64,000 nucleotides of DNA, from NCBI RefSeq assembly GCF_902497775.2, contig NZ_OZ024668.1:3952326-4016325 (forward strand). Reading direction: 5' to 3'. Within the stretch, counting starts at the first letter, position 1. Each line of letters starts with the position of its first letter. A model generated the notes under the pieces. The model did no database searches. It was given only the letters and a program-made list of their open reading frames with translations, and was not told where the DNA came from. The translations under genes were made by a program, and so were the position numbers. Below are positions 18,220 to 26,987 of the stretch, one piece after another. Source of the stretch: Pseudomonas fluorescens. Lineage in GTDB: Bacteria; Pseudomonadota; Gammaproteobacteria; Pseudomonadales; Pseudomonadaceae.

Positions 18220-19349
18220 GACTGGTCTCCGGCGCCCGCCAGGCAATCGAGCAGCGCCTGCCCCATGCGCTCACGGCGCCAGCCGCGCAGCGACTCGGGG
18301 AGTTGATAGGGTCCGTTGGGGTAGCCGCTCTTGAGCAGCAGTTCCAGGGTTTTCTTGCGCAGCATCAGCTCGGGGGCGATGTTCAGACGCTCGGCCTCGG
18401 CCTGGCCGATGGCGCGCAGTTTCTTGAGCAGCGCCGCCGCTTCAATCGGCAACGGCTCGGGCACCGCTGGCGGCCATTGCTCCGGCGGCAGGCTGGCGGC
18501 CTGCTTGATCATGCCGAGCAGGAACTCGCCATCCTGACGAATGGTCCGCGGGTGCATGTCTTCGATCTTGGCCAGTGCCGACAACGAGTCAGGCTGGGTG
18601 CGGGCCATGGGCCACAAGGCGTTTTCGCGGACGATACGATTGCGCGGCAGGTCGCGGGCACGGGCTTCGCGCTCGCGCCAGGCGCACAGCTCGCGCAGCA
18701 CCGCCAGTTGCGCGCGCGACAGCTTCCAGGCCAGCTTGGCCTCGCGGTACAGCTCATACGGGTCGGTTTCGCGGCGCAGCTGGGCAACCAGTTCGGCGCC
18801 GTCCTCGAGCACCCAGGCGTGCTTGTCGGCGGACAGCTGCGGCCCCAGCCGCTCGTACAGTTCGGCCAGGTGCACGGCGTCTTCGGCGGCATAGCTGACC
18901 TGGGTTTCCGACAGCGGGCGTTGCAGCCAGTCGGAACGGGTTTCACCCTTGGGCAGGTCGATGCCAAGCACCTCCTGGACCAGGCGCGAATAGCCCATGG
19001 AGAAACCCAGGTTGAGGTAGCCGGCGGCCAGCTGGGTGTCGAACAATGGCGCCGGCAAGCTGCCGGTCAGGCGCGAAAGCACTTCGAGGTCTTCGCTGCA
19101 GGCGTGCAGGACCTTGATCACCTGCGGATCTTCCAGCAGGCCGGCCAGCGGCTGCCAGTCGCCGATGCGCAGCGGATCGATCAGGTAGGCCCGTGCCCCG
19201 TCACCGACCTGGATCAAACCGGCTTTCGGATAAAAGGTGTCAACCCGCATGAACTCGGTGTCCAGTGCCACGAAGGGCAGCGTGCGCCACTGTTGGCAAT
19301 GCTCTGCCAGGCTGCGGTCGTCGCAAATCCAGTGAATATCGATGGCCAC
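18216..19349 (-). CDS. rnd: Ribonuclease D
   Basis: A 377-residue 3'-5' exoribonuclease. DEDD catalytic residues are visible in [25 protein letters not shown] and [16 protein letters not shown]. The C-terminal HRDC-type regions follow ([17 protein letters not shown] and later helices). RNase D trims the 3' ends of tRNA precursors and other small RNAs. The start is a GTG at 19349 ([11 protein letters not shown]), six bases after GGAG; the open frame extends further upstream without a good site. It is coupled to ycgL. Confidence 0.93.
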   Translation of the reverse strand: MAIDIHWICDDRSLAEHCQQWRTLPFVALDTEFMRVDTFYPKAGLIQVGDGARAYLIDPLRIGDWQPLAGLLEDPQVIKVLHACSEDLEVLSRLTGSLPAPLFDTQLAAGYLNLGFSMGYSRLVQEVLGIDLPKGETRSDWLQRPLSETQVSYAAEDAVHLAELYERLGPQLSADKHAWVLEDGAELVAQLRRETDPYELYREAKLAWKLSRAQLAVLRELCAWREREARARDLPRNRIVRENALWPMARTQPDSLSALAKIEDMHPRTIRQDGEFLLGMIKQAASLPPEQWPPAVPEPLPIEAAALLKKLRAIGQAEAERLNIAPELMLRKKTLELLLKSGYPNGPYQLPESLRGWRRERMGQALLDCLAGAGDQS

Positions 19350-19448
19350 AAGGCTCTCCCACAAACAATGGCGCGCAGTATATACGGCGCAGGCCATCGT
19401 CGGGAAACCGCTCGACCGCTATCCCTGCCGCCGCTACTGCGCCTGTGA

Positions 19449-21083
19449 TCAGTGCCCGGCCAACATCGGCCGGCAACTGGCGAACAGGTCTAGTTGCGGC
19501 TGGTACAGGGCGGTGCGCACCTGCAGCAGGCCGAGCATGGAATGGAACAGGTTGTCCTGGCTCAACGGCGCGTTGCGGGCCTGTTGCAGGCAGTCGCTAT
19601 CAATGCCGAAGCTGGCCTTGTAGCTGTCGGAAAACCACGCCAGCAACGGCACGTGCTTCTGCTGCTCCGGCGCCAGCATGTAGGGCGTACCGTGCAGGAA
19701 CAGGTTGTACTCACCGAGGGATTCGCCATGGTCGGACAGGTACAGCATGGCGGTGTCGACCTTGTCCTGCTTGCTGCGCAGGATGTCGATCAGCGAGGCC
19801 AGGACATGGTCGGTGTACACCAGGGTGTTGTCATAGGCGTTGACGATGCTGTCCTGGCTGCACTGGTTCAGGGCATTGCTGCGGCACACCGGGGTGAAGC
19901 GCTCGTACTCTTGCGGGTAGCGCTTGTAGTAGTCCGGCCCGTGGCTGCCCATCTGGTGCAGCACCAGCACGGTGTCCTGTTGCAGGTTGTCGATGAAACT
20001 GTCCAGGCCCTTGAGGAGGATTTCGTCGCGGCATTCGTTATCGGCGCACAGCGCCGGGTCCTTGAGGTTGCTGACATCCTCGAACAGCACCCGGTCGCAA
20101 GTGCCCTTGCAGCCGGACTGGTTATCGCGCCAGCGCACCGCCAGCCCGGCCCGCTGCAGCACATCGAGCAGGCCCTCCTGGTTCTTGGCAGTGCTGGCGT
20201 CGTAATTCTTGCGGGTCAAGCCGGAGAACATGCACGGCACCGACACGGCGGTTTCGGTGCCGCAGGAGTGCACGTCGGTAAAGGCGATCAGGCCCTGTTC
20301 CTTGCTCAACTGCGGCGTAGTATCGCGCCCGTAGCCAAGCACCCCGAAGTTCGGCGCCCGGGCGCTCTCGCCAACCACCAGCACGGTCAGCGACTTGCGC
20401 GTACGCTGCTGCCAGGCAGCGTCCAGTTTCGCGTCCGCGCCGATGCTGCGAAACGGTTTGGCGGCGCTGCCGACCCGCTCACCGACATAACCCAGGGAGG
20501 CGCCGACAAAATTGCTCGGCACCAGCATCAGGCGAATTTCATGGTGATTGCGAAACAGCGAAGCCAGGCCCTGATAGTTCATCAGCGCGACGGCGGCCAG
20601 CACCACAACACAGGCGACACTGGCAAGCAACTTGCCGAATAACTCGCGGGCCCAGTTGCGGTACAGTAGCGGGGTTTTATACAACAACAAGGAAGGCAAT
20701 ACACCCAACACTGTTATATATAAAAAAAGTTTAATCGAGAGCAGGTCGCGCACTTCCGCGGCATTCGTCTCTATGGCATTGCGCAGCATGCCGACATCAA
20801 TCATTACGCCGTACTGGCTCATGAAATAAGCCACTGCCGCACTGACCATGAACAGGGCAATCAACAGTGGCTTTAGCAGGGGCCTGAAGGCCAGCAGGGT
20901 CAGTACCAGGTTGAACGCACAGAGGATCAACACGCCAAAAGCCACGCGCAGCAGCAGGCCATGAGCATCGGCAGAAAGCACTGAGGCCAGGTGTTGCCAT
21001 AATAACGAGTTGAAGCCGATCAACAGGTACAGGCTGGCAATCAACGTGACCCATTCGGCCCGCAGGGGTTTGACCTTGAACAT
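19449..21083 (-). CDS. eptA: Lipid A phosphoethanolamine transferase
   Basis: A 544-residue EptA-type enzyme. Five N-terminal membrane segments lie within about residues 10-175, followed by a periplasmic alkaline-phosphatase-like catalytic domain. VLVVGESARAPNFGVLGYGRDT holds the first metal Glu. GTETAVSVPCMFSGL carries the nucleophilic Thr, and LYLSDHGESLGEYNLFLHG the Asp-His metal site. It moves phosphoethanolamine onto lipid A, lowering negative charge and polymyxin binding. The membrane part contains a short A/T-rich stretch (20680-20735), unlike its surroundings. It is usually controlled by metal- or peptide-sensing two-component systems; see the repeats upstream. Confidence 0.92.
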   Translation of the reverse strand: MFKVKPLRAEWVTLIASLYLLIGFNSLLWQHLASVLSADAHGLLLRVAFGVLILCAFNLVLTLLAFRPLLKPLLIALFMVSAAVAYFMSQYGVMIDVGMLRNAIETNAAEVRDLLSIKLFLYITVLGVLPSLLLYKTPLLYRNWARELFGKLLASVACVVVLAAVALMNYQGLASLFRNHHEIRLMLVPSNFVGASLGYVGERVGSAAKPFRSIGADAKLDAAWQQRTRKSLTVLVVGESARAPNFGVLGYGRDTTPQLSKEQGLIAFTDVHSCGTETAVSVPCMFSGLTRKNYDASTAKNQEGLLDVLQRAGLAVRWRDNQSGCKGTCDRVLFEDVSNLKDPALCADNECRDEILLKGLDSFIDNLQQDTVLVLHQMGSHGPDYYKRYPQEYERFTPVCRSNALNQCSQDSIVNAYDNTLVYTDHVLASLIDILRSKQDKVDTAMLYLSDHGESLGEYNLFLHGTPYMLAPEQQKHVPLLAWFSDSYKASFGIDSDCLQQARNAPLSQDNLFHSMLGLLQVRTALYQPQLDLFASCRPMLAGH

Positions 21084-21446
21084 GACGATTCGCTTATTTA
21101 AACGCCGAAAACAGTGCCCTTGCGGCACGCCTTGGAAACTGCCCGAACTGTAAGTAGCGAGTCATCAATTTTTTGTGAAAAAGACGCCAACAAATAATTG
21201 CCTGGCGCCTATTTAATGTTTTTGTTCAGCTGCGGTTCAGCGGCTGTCGTTCAACCGGGCAAGTGCACCTTTGAATAGGAATCGCGATCAATATCGATTA
21301 CCTCGACGTCGCGTTGAAGGTGAGGCATTGCTCGGTGGCTTGGGTGGGCAAATGTTGCAACAGACTACCCCAGCCCCGAAACATGGCAAAGACGACTATC
21401 CTCTAAGTTCATGACTTCCACCCCACACCCCCGGAGAGGTGAAGAA
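21084..21446. promoter_or_regulatory. eptA upstream region with three GTTCAR direct repeats
   Basis: This 363-bp space is more A/T-rich than the neighbours and has no gene I can support. It holds GTTCAG at 21224 and 21235 (11 bp apart, one helical turn) and GTTCAA at 21249, the arrangement expected of a response-regulator binding site. It also has an imperfect hairpin around 21183-21209 (GACGCCA...TGGCGCC). The first 300 bases probably serve eptA on the minus strand and the last part the YdcH-like gene. Confidence 0.45.
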
Positions 21447-21671
21447 ATGCCGGTCAAGCACGATTTGCTCGCAGACTTGAATCTGACCAAGGACCAGTTC
21501 CTCGAGAAGAAACAACACGATTCGCGGCTGAGTCAGCTGCATGAAGACTACAACCGCAAAGACGCCGAAGTCGTCGATGCCGAGAACAACAGCGCAGCCG
21601 ATGACACCGTCACCCGGCTACGCAAGGAACGTCTGAAGATCAAGGACGAGATCGTCGCCCACCTGAAGTAG
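21447..21671 (+). CDS. DUF465 / YdcH-like small protein
   Basis: A 74-residue acidic/basic helical protein beginning MPVKHDLLADLNLTKDQF and ending RLRKERLKIKDEIVAHLK, which is the YdcH/DUF465 pattern. Members are short coiled-coil proteins of unknown function. The ATG at 21447 is chosen because the family starts MPVKHDL; a GGAGAGGTGAAG stretch precedes it. The gene is followed by a REP pair. Confidence 0.8.
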   Translation: MPVKHDLLADLNLTKDQFLEKKQHDSRLSQLHEDYNRKDAEVVDAENNSAADDTVTRLRKERLKIKDEIVAHLK

Positions 21672-21672
21672 C

Positions 21673-21747
21673 CCCTGTGGGAGCGGGCTTGCCCCACGAT
21701 TGCGATCTACCTAGCACATCGCATCGCGAGGCAAGCTCGCTCCTACC
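21673..21747. repeat. Inverted REP pair between convergent genes
   Basis: A forward REP (TGTGGGAGCGGGCTTGCCCC) at about 21675-21700 and an inverted, diverged copy (GCGAGGCAAGCTCGCTCCTA) at about 21726-21745 lie between the YdcH-like gene and the convergent dioxygenase gene. Confidence 0.75.
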
Positions 21748-21756
21748 AGCCCCCCC

Positions 21757-22560
21757 TCAAGACCGCGCCCACACCACCGGAAACCAGTCCTCGCGCATGC
21801 GATCGCCGGTATTCAGGTCAATCCCCGGAAACGGTGGCGAGGTGCGCCCGGGCCGCTGGATGTAACGCACATCGTCACCCATGAAGCGGGTCGAAAATGC
21901 CCGGCGGCGGTTGCTGCCGTTGTTGCCGGCAGCGCCATGCACGGTACGAAAATCAAACACCACCGCATCCCCTGGCTCAAGCTCCGGCGAGAGGATCTGG
22001 TAGTCGCCGTTCTCCACATCCGGCATGTCCATGAACAGGCTTTCGCCAGAGCCGGCATCGGTGGCGCCATAGAAATCCTTGTTGCTGGCCCAGCTTTTCG
22101 GCCGCACCGGCTTGGGCCAGCGATGGGAGCCGAGCACCACGCTCAAGGTGTTGTGGCGGGTGACCGGGTCCAGCGGGATCCAGTAGCTGGCGGTTTGCAG
22201 GCCGTCGACGCAGTAGTACGGCAGGTCCTGGTGCCAGGGCGTGGGTTTGGAGGTGCCCGGCTCCTTGACCAGGATATGCTCATGGAACACCTGCACCTGC
22301 CGCGACTGCATCAGCGCTCCGGCAATCGCCGCCGCCGGCGAATGGAGCACGAAGTCCTTGAACGCCGGGATGCGCTGCCAGTTGCAGTAGTCCTCGAAGA
22401 AGCGCCCGCCTTCGCCACTGCCGACGTTCTCGATGGCAAAGGCGCTGGGCGCGGCCAGGTTCTGTTCAAAACCTTCGCGCAAGGGTTCGATCCAGTCACG
22501 GAACACACCGCGCAACACCACTGCACCATCACGCTGGAACTGTTCGATATCGGCATTCAT
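21757..22560 (-). CDS. Phytanoyl-CoA dioxygenase (PhyH) family protein
   Basis: A 267-residue Fe(II)/2-oxoglutarate oxygenase of the PhyH family. The metal triad is visible as the HxD of TPWHQDLPYYCVDG and the distal His of FRTVHGAAGNNG; the Arg in RRRAFSTRFMGDD is the likely 2-oxoglutarate contact. It should hydroxylate a small molecule. It is divergent from an amino-acid permease (204-bp gap), so an amino acid or derivative is a plausible substrate, by context only. The ATG at 22560 starts MNADIEQFQRDGAVV, the usual N-terminal helix of the family. Confidence 0.82.
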   Translation of the reverse strand: MNADIEQFQRDGAVVLRGVFRDWIEPLREGFEQNLAAPSAFAIENVGSGEGGRFFEDYCNWQRIPAFKDFVLHSPAAAIAGALMQSRQVQVFHEHILVKEPGTSKPTPWHQDLPYYCVDGLQTASYWIPLDPVTRHNTLSVVLGSHRWPKPVRPKSWASNKDFYGATDAGSGESLFMDMPDVENGDYQILSPELEPGDAVVFDFRTVHGAAGNNGSNRRRAFSTRFMGDDVRYIQRPGRTSPPFPGIDLNTGDRMREDWFPVVWARS

Positions 22561-22764
22561 CGGGGGCCACCTCTCTTGTTGTAATGGACAAAAGTATTGG
22601 GCGCCCCCGCGCGGCCGGTAAACCACAGATTACCTATTCGCCACTATAGGCAATCTGTATGGTGCAGCGGTTGTCAGCCCCCCGCCTTTGGCCGGTTAAT
22701 GGCCCTGCCTGTGTCCTACGGCGCCTTGCTATCCAAGAATAAGAACAACGAGGAGTTACCTGGG

Positions 22765-24162
22765 ATGAACGAAAACAGCACCGCCCTGCGGCGCGGTCTG
22801 AGTACCCGCCACATTCGCTTCATGGCGCTCGGTTCTGCCATCGGCACCGGGCTTTTCTATGGTTCTGCAGCGGCCATCAAACTGGCCGGCCCTTCGGTGT
22901 TGCTCGCCTACCTGATCGGTGGCGCGGCGATCTACATGATGATGCGCGCCCTCGGTGAAATGGCCGTACGCAACCCGGTGTCCGGCTCGTTCGGACAATA
23001 CGCCAGCCAGTACCTGGGCCGCTTTGCCGGCTTTCTCACCGGCTGGAGCTATGCCTTCTCGATGCTGGTGGTGTGCCTGGCGGATGTCACCGCCTTCGGC
23101 GTCTACATGAGCTTCTGGTTCCCCGACACGCCGCGCTGGATCTGGGTGCTGGGCATCGTCTTCTTCATTGGCGCGCTGAACCTGTGCAGCGTGCGGGTGT
23201 TTGGCGAACTGGAGTTCTGGCTGTCGCTACTGAAAGTTACCGCGATCGTCTCGATGATCCTCGCCGGTGCCGCCGTGCTGATGTTTGGCATCCAGCTGGG
23301 CGGTGCCGGCGAGCCCCTGGCGGCGGTGAGCAACCTGTGGAGCCATGGCGGCTTCTTCCCCAATGGCGTGGGCGGGATGATCGCCTCGTTCACCGTGGTC
23401 ATGTTCGCCTTCGGCGGCGTCGAGATGATCGGTATCACCGCCGGCGAAGCCAAGGACCCGCAGCGGGTGATTCCCCGGGCGATCAACTCGGTACCGCTGC
23501 GCATCCTGCTGTTCTATGTGTTCACCCTGTTCGTGCTGATGTCGATCTATCCCTGGTCGAAGATCGGCAGCGAAGGCAGCCCCTTCGTGCAGATCTTCAG
23601 CGGCCTGGGCATTGGCTCGGCGGCGTCGCTGCTGAACATCGTGGTGATCTCGGCCGCCGTGTCGGCGATCAACAGCGACATCTTCAGTGCCGGGCGGATG
23701 ATGTACGGCATGGCCCACAACGGCCAGGCGCCTGCCAGCTTCGCCCAGCTGTCGCGCTTTGGCGTGCCGTGGATGACCGTGGTGGTGATGGCCGTCGCCC
23801 TGCTGCTGGGGGTCGTGCTCAACTACCTGGCCCCGGACAACCTGTTCCTGATCCTCGCCGCCGTGGTGACCTTCTCGATCGTCTGGGTGTGGTTGATGAT
23901 CCTGCTGTCGCAGATCGTCATGCGCCGCGGCATGAGCGCCGACGAGGTGGCCAGGCTGCACTTCCCGGTGCCGTTCTGGCCGGTCGGCCCGGCCTGCGCG
24001 GTGGTGTTCATGCTGTTCATCTTCGGCGTGCTGGCCTGGTTCCCGGACACGCGCATGGCGCTGTACGTGGGCATTGGCTGGCTGGCCTTGCTGTCACTGG
24101 GCTACTGGCTGTTCGTCGCCCGCCAACCGCAGGTAGTGCTGGCAGATTCGCCCAGCCGCTGA
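22765..24162 (+). CDS. APC-family amino-acid permease
   Basis: A 465-residue amino-acid/polyamine/organocation permease of the AAT group with about 12 membrane segments. [24 protein letters not shown] is helix 1 with the unwound substrate-binding GSAIGTG, and [17 protein letters not shown] follows. The sequence is close to ProY/CycA/AroP-type carriers, but the substrate cannot be fixed. The ATG at 22765 has AGGAG nine bases upstream, although the frame is open from 22597. It abuts the convergent LysR gene (stop codons adjacent) and is divergent from the dioxygenase. Confidence 0.88.
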   Translation: MNENSTALRRGLSTRHIRFMALGSAIGTGLFYGSAAAIKLAGPSVLLAYLIGGAAIYMMMRALGEMAVRNPVSGSFGQYASQYLGRFAGFLTGWSYAFSMLVVCLADVTAFGVYMSFWFPDTPRWIWVLGIVFFIGALNLCSVRVFGELEFWLSLLKVTAIVSMILAGAAVLMFGIQLGGAGEPLAAVSNLWSHGGFFPNGVGGMIASFTVVMFAFGGVEMIGITAGEAKDPQRVIPRAINSVPLRILLFYVFTLFVLMSIYPWSKIGSEGSPFVQIFSGLGIGSAASLLNIVVISAAVSAINSDIFSAGRMMYGMAHNGQAPASFAQLSRFGVPWMTVVVMAVALLLGVVLNYLAPDNLFLILAAVVTFSIVWVWLMILLSQIVMRRGMSADEVARLHFPVPFWPVGPACAVVFMLFIFGVLAWFPDTRMALYVGIGWLALLSLGYWLFVARQPQVVLADSPSR

Positions 24163-25059
24163 TCAGGCCGGGAACTGCTCGCTGGCCCAGTCGAGGAAAG
24201 CCTGCGCTGCCGGTGAGGGGCGCATGGCGCTGGACTGGGCCAGCACCACTGGCTGCGGGCTGACGGTTTCAAGCAGCGGCCGGCAGGCCAGGGGTTGGCC
24301 GTCGTAGCTGCAGTCGGCCACCGGCCGGGTGCAGGACAGGGCCACCCCGTAACCATGGGCGACCAGCCCGCGCTGCATCTCGAAGGTCTGGGTCAGTTGC
24401 AGGCTGGCCGGTTGCAGGTCATGGGCCCAGAACAACGACAGGAAGTACTCTCGGGTCCTGGCGATGTCTTCAAGGATCAGGCATTCATTGGCCAGGTCCA
24501 CCAGCGACACTCGCTCCTGCACGGCCAGGGGGTGATCGGCTGGCAGCAAGGCGTAGGGCGTCAGTTGCGCCAGCACGCGTTTTTCGATCGGCGCATCGAG
24601 CCCCACGTCGTAGGTCAGTGCCAGTTCCGCCTTGCCATCTGCCAGGCGCCGATTGACCTCGGCAAGATCGGCCTCGAACAAAGTGATGGTGACTTGTGGA
24701 TGGCGCCGGCGAAAGCCGCTCAACAGACGCGGCGCATAATACGGCCCCAGGTCCTGGAAGCAGATCAGGCTGAGGCTCCCGCGCACCTCCTGTTGCTGCT
24801 CGCCCTTGCCGTTGATGGCCGTGGCCAGGTTGAGCATGTCGCGCGCCTGCTCGAGCAGTTTGCGCCCCGCCGGGGTCAGTTCCAGGCCTCGGCTGACCTG
24901 GCGATGAAAGAGCTTTTCGCCCAGGCTCGCCTCCAGTTGCGACAGCGCCAGCGACACCGACGGCTGGGAAATATGCTTGGTGCGTGCCGCTGCACTGACA
25001 CTGCCCTGTTCGGCGGCGGCGACGAAATACTCCAGCTGGCGGAAGGTGAAGCCGATCAT
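24163..25059 (-). CDS. LysR-family transcriptional regulator
   Basis: A 298-residue LysR regulator. The winged helix-turn-helix occupies residues 1-62 (FTFRQLEYFVAAAEQGSVSA, ISQPSVSLALSQLEASLGE) and the effector domain starts at about 93 (GSLSLICFQDLGPYYAPRL), resembling the regulators of the CynR/CbbR-like subgroup only loosely. It lies 40 bases downstream of the DUF1266 gene on the same strand and is convergent with the permease. Targets may be the dioxygenase-permease pair, but this is a guess from proximity. Confidence 0.85.
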   Translation of the reverse strand: MIGFTFRQLEYFVAAAEQGSVSAAARTKHISQPSVSLALSQLEASLGEKLFHRQVSRGLELTPAGRKLLEQARDMLNLATAINGKGEQQQEVRGSLSLICFQDLGPYYAPRLLSGFRRRHPQVTITLFEADLAEVNRRLADGKAELALTYDVGLDAPIEKRVLAQLTPYALLPADHPLAVQERVSLVDLANECLILEDIARTREYFLSLFWAHDLQPASLQLTQTFEMQRGLVAHGYGVALSCTRPVADCSYDGQPLACRPLLETVSPQPVVLAQSSAMRPSPAAQAFLDWASEQFPA

Positions 25060-25099
25060 CGCAATGCCCTCTCGGATGCTTGAACCAGCAGTTGCGCCG

Positions 25100-25756
25100 T
25101 TACCTCGCCCGCGCCGGGCTCAATGCCCCAGGCGTATGCCAGGGGATATCGGCCCAGGCCCCGCTGCCGGGCGCCAGCAACTGGCGCAGATGCGGCTCGT
25201 GGAACGCCTCGCCCAGCGAGTCGACGCGAAACGCCGCAACCCACTGCTCGCGCCCCAGCTTATAGGCTTTGCCGAAATCTTCCCAACTGTCGAAACAATC
25301 CTGCGCCCGCTGGGCATTGAGCAGCAGCACACGCCAGGCGAGATCGGGCTCGAGCCAGCGCATCAGCAGCGCACAACGGGCCACAAACGCCACCCGCGCA
25401 CAGGCAAAGGCCATCGCCGCACGCGGCTCGTCGCTGGCCGTCAGCGCCTGCAGGTCGAGGCTGTACCATTGCTGTTCGAGGGTCGCACTGAAGTGCGCCC
25501 GCACCGCCTCGTCATTGGAGTTGCTGCGAACCCCGGCCTGGTGCAGCAACGCTGCCCGCACGATCGTCTGCGCTTGCTCGTTGAAGTGATCGCACGCCGG
25601 CGAATAGAAGCCCTCGACGCCCATCGCATCGGCCATGGGCCTGGCCAGCAACAGCGACCAGTGCTTGCGCTGGCTGAACAACGGCCCAGGCCCGCGCGGG
25701 CGGAATGCCCGCCACAACAACCAGGCTGAAACAACAGCCGCGAAAAGCAAAAACAT
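25100..25756 (-). CDS. DUF1266-type protein with N-terminal anchor
   Basis: A 218-residue protein with one hydrophobic N-terminal segment (MFLLFAAVVSAWLLWRAF), then a soluble helical domain. That domain contains DEPRAAMAFACARVAFVARCALLMRWL, followed by the tryptophan-rich AWRVLLLNAQRAQDCFDSWEDFGKAYKLGREQW. The latter block resembles the DUF1266 signature, as in Escherichia YbeR/YbeU. The function is unknown. It is the third gene of an operon with the PcfJ-like protein (10-bp gap) and the large repeat protein. Confidence 0.6.
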   Translation of the reverse strand: MFLLFAAVVSAWLLWRAFRPRGPGPLFSQRKHWSLLLARPMADAMGVEGFYSPACDHFNEQAQTIVRAALLHQAGVRSNSNDEAVRAHFSATLEQQWYSLDLQALTASDEPRAAMAFACARVAFVARCALLMRWLEPDLAWRVLLLNAQRAQDCFDSWEDFGKAYKLGREQWVAAFRVDSLGEAFHEPHLRQLLAPGSGAWADIPWHTPGALSPARAR

Positions 25757-25766
25757 GCGGTTCTCC

Positions 25767-26987
25767 TTACCTTGCCTGGGCCTGCCAGGCCTGGATTTCC
25801 TCGGCCTGGGCCGGCGTCATGTCCGGCCACGGCACGCCTTCGGTCTGGTACAGCGGATCATTGAGCTGACGCTCAGCGCGTTTGCTGAAGATGTGCCGAG
25901 TGGCGTACTTGACCGACACCGCCTGCGGGGCAGCCTGCAAGAACTGCTGCGGCTGACGCCCGGCCACCAGCCACTCGACCATGGCCGAAGGTGCATCGAG
26001 GCGCTCGTACAACTGCGGGTAGCGCGCCACCAGGCGGGTCTGCGCGGTCGGGTCGCTGACCTCTTCGATGCGTAGCCAACCCGCTTCGGTGCGCACAATG
26101 CCGATGGCGATGCAGTCGGCGGGCGTCTGCTGGTCGGTGCCCAAGGCATTCAGGCACTGCAGCAGGTCCTGGTAATAGCGCTCGACCGGCGGCCGGTTCT
26201 GCTTGCCCTTGACCTGTTCGACGGTCAAGGTGCCGTCGCCCTGCACGATCAGGCTGATGGTGATGTGCGGCTGGCCCTGGCCATCGCGAAAGCTGAACAC
26301 GCGCATGCGCCGCTGCTCCACCGCTTCGGCATAGCGCTCGCCGTAGCCGCCGGTCAGGGCGCGGCGATCGGCGAACTGGCCCAGGCAGTGGCGCATCACG
26401 TAGCTTTCAAAGGCCATCTCGGCGCGCAACAAAGGACTCTCGGGGCGTAGCTCCTGCAATACGTGCTCAGTAGTCGTTACCCGCGTGAGCAACGCCTCGG
26501 GCTGGCTCTGGCGCCAGCCCTGCTCGACGCGCGCAGCCATCTGCGCGTGTTCCTTTTGCCACAGCGCCAGCGCCTGCGGGCAGTTGATGCGGTCGAGCTT
26601 GCCGGCCAACGCCGTGCCCTGACGCGAGGTCAAAAACTCCACCAGCAAGGCCTCCTCGGCCAGCAGTGGCGCCTGCTGCGGATCGACCCAGACCAGCGGC
26701 GCAGGCGCCTGCTGCGAATCTTTGCCGGCGTCGCCCAAATGCCTGGCCACCCACGGCGGCGGTTCAGCCCCCAGCACCTCGACAGCCTGCTCCGGGGTCA
26801 GGATCCGCCGCGCCGGCTCGAAGTTGCCGACCAGGTGCCGGTAGAAATGGTTGAGCAACCATTTGCCCACCTCTGGCGCATCACCGCGGGCCTTGCTGCG
26901 CTCGGCAATGCCGCGCTTGAGTTGATCGGCATTGAGTGCGTTGCGCGGGGCGTAACCGGACTGTCGCAGCTCCGGTGTCACTTCCAT
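25767..26987 (-). CDS. PcfJ-like domain protein
   Basis: A 406-residue soluble protein. The central block YVMRHCLGQFADRRALTGG, then YAEAVEQRRMRVFSFRDG, QPHITISL and VEQVKGKQNRPP, resembles the PcfJ-like signature (HCVG...YSLRD...P..T...V.QIKG..N). PcfJ-like domains are known from conjugative plasmids and many genomes but have no assigned activity. Start choice: ATG 26987 (MEVTPELR), or GTG at 26996 or 26981. All overlap the end of the preceding gene, so translation is coupled. No signal peptide. Confidence 0.55.
   Translation of the reverse strand: MEVTPELRQSGYAPRNALNADQLKRGIAERSKARGDAPEVGKWLLNHFYRHLVGNFEPARRILTPEQAVEVLGAEPPPWVARHLGDAGKDSQQAPAPLVWVDPQQAPLLAEEALLVEFLTSRQGTALAGKLDRINCPQALALWQKEHAQMAARVEQGWRQSQPEALLTRVTTTEHVLQELRPESPLLRAEMAFESYVMRHCLGQFADRRALTGGYGERYAEAVEQRRMRVFSFRDGQGQPHITISLIVQGDGTLTVEQVKGKQNRPPVERYYQDLLQCLNALGTDQQTPADCIAIGIVRTEAGWLRIEEVSDPTAQTRLVARYPQLYERLDAPSAMVEWLVAGRQPQQFLQAAPQAVSVKYATRHIFSKRAERQLNDPLYQTEGVPWPDMTPAQAEEIQAWQAQAR

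Noticed and set aside
20680..20735. A/T-rich patch inside eptA considered as an insertion or internal promoter
   Set aside because: The reading frame passes through without interruption and encodes a plausible membrane segment; no repeat ends or insertion features are visible.
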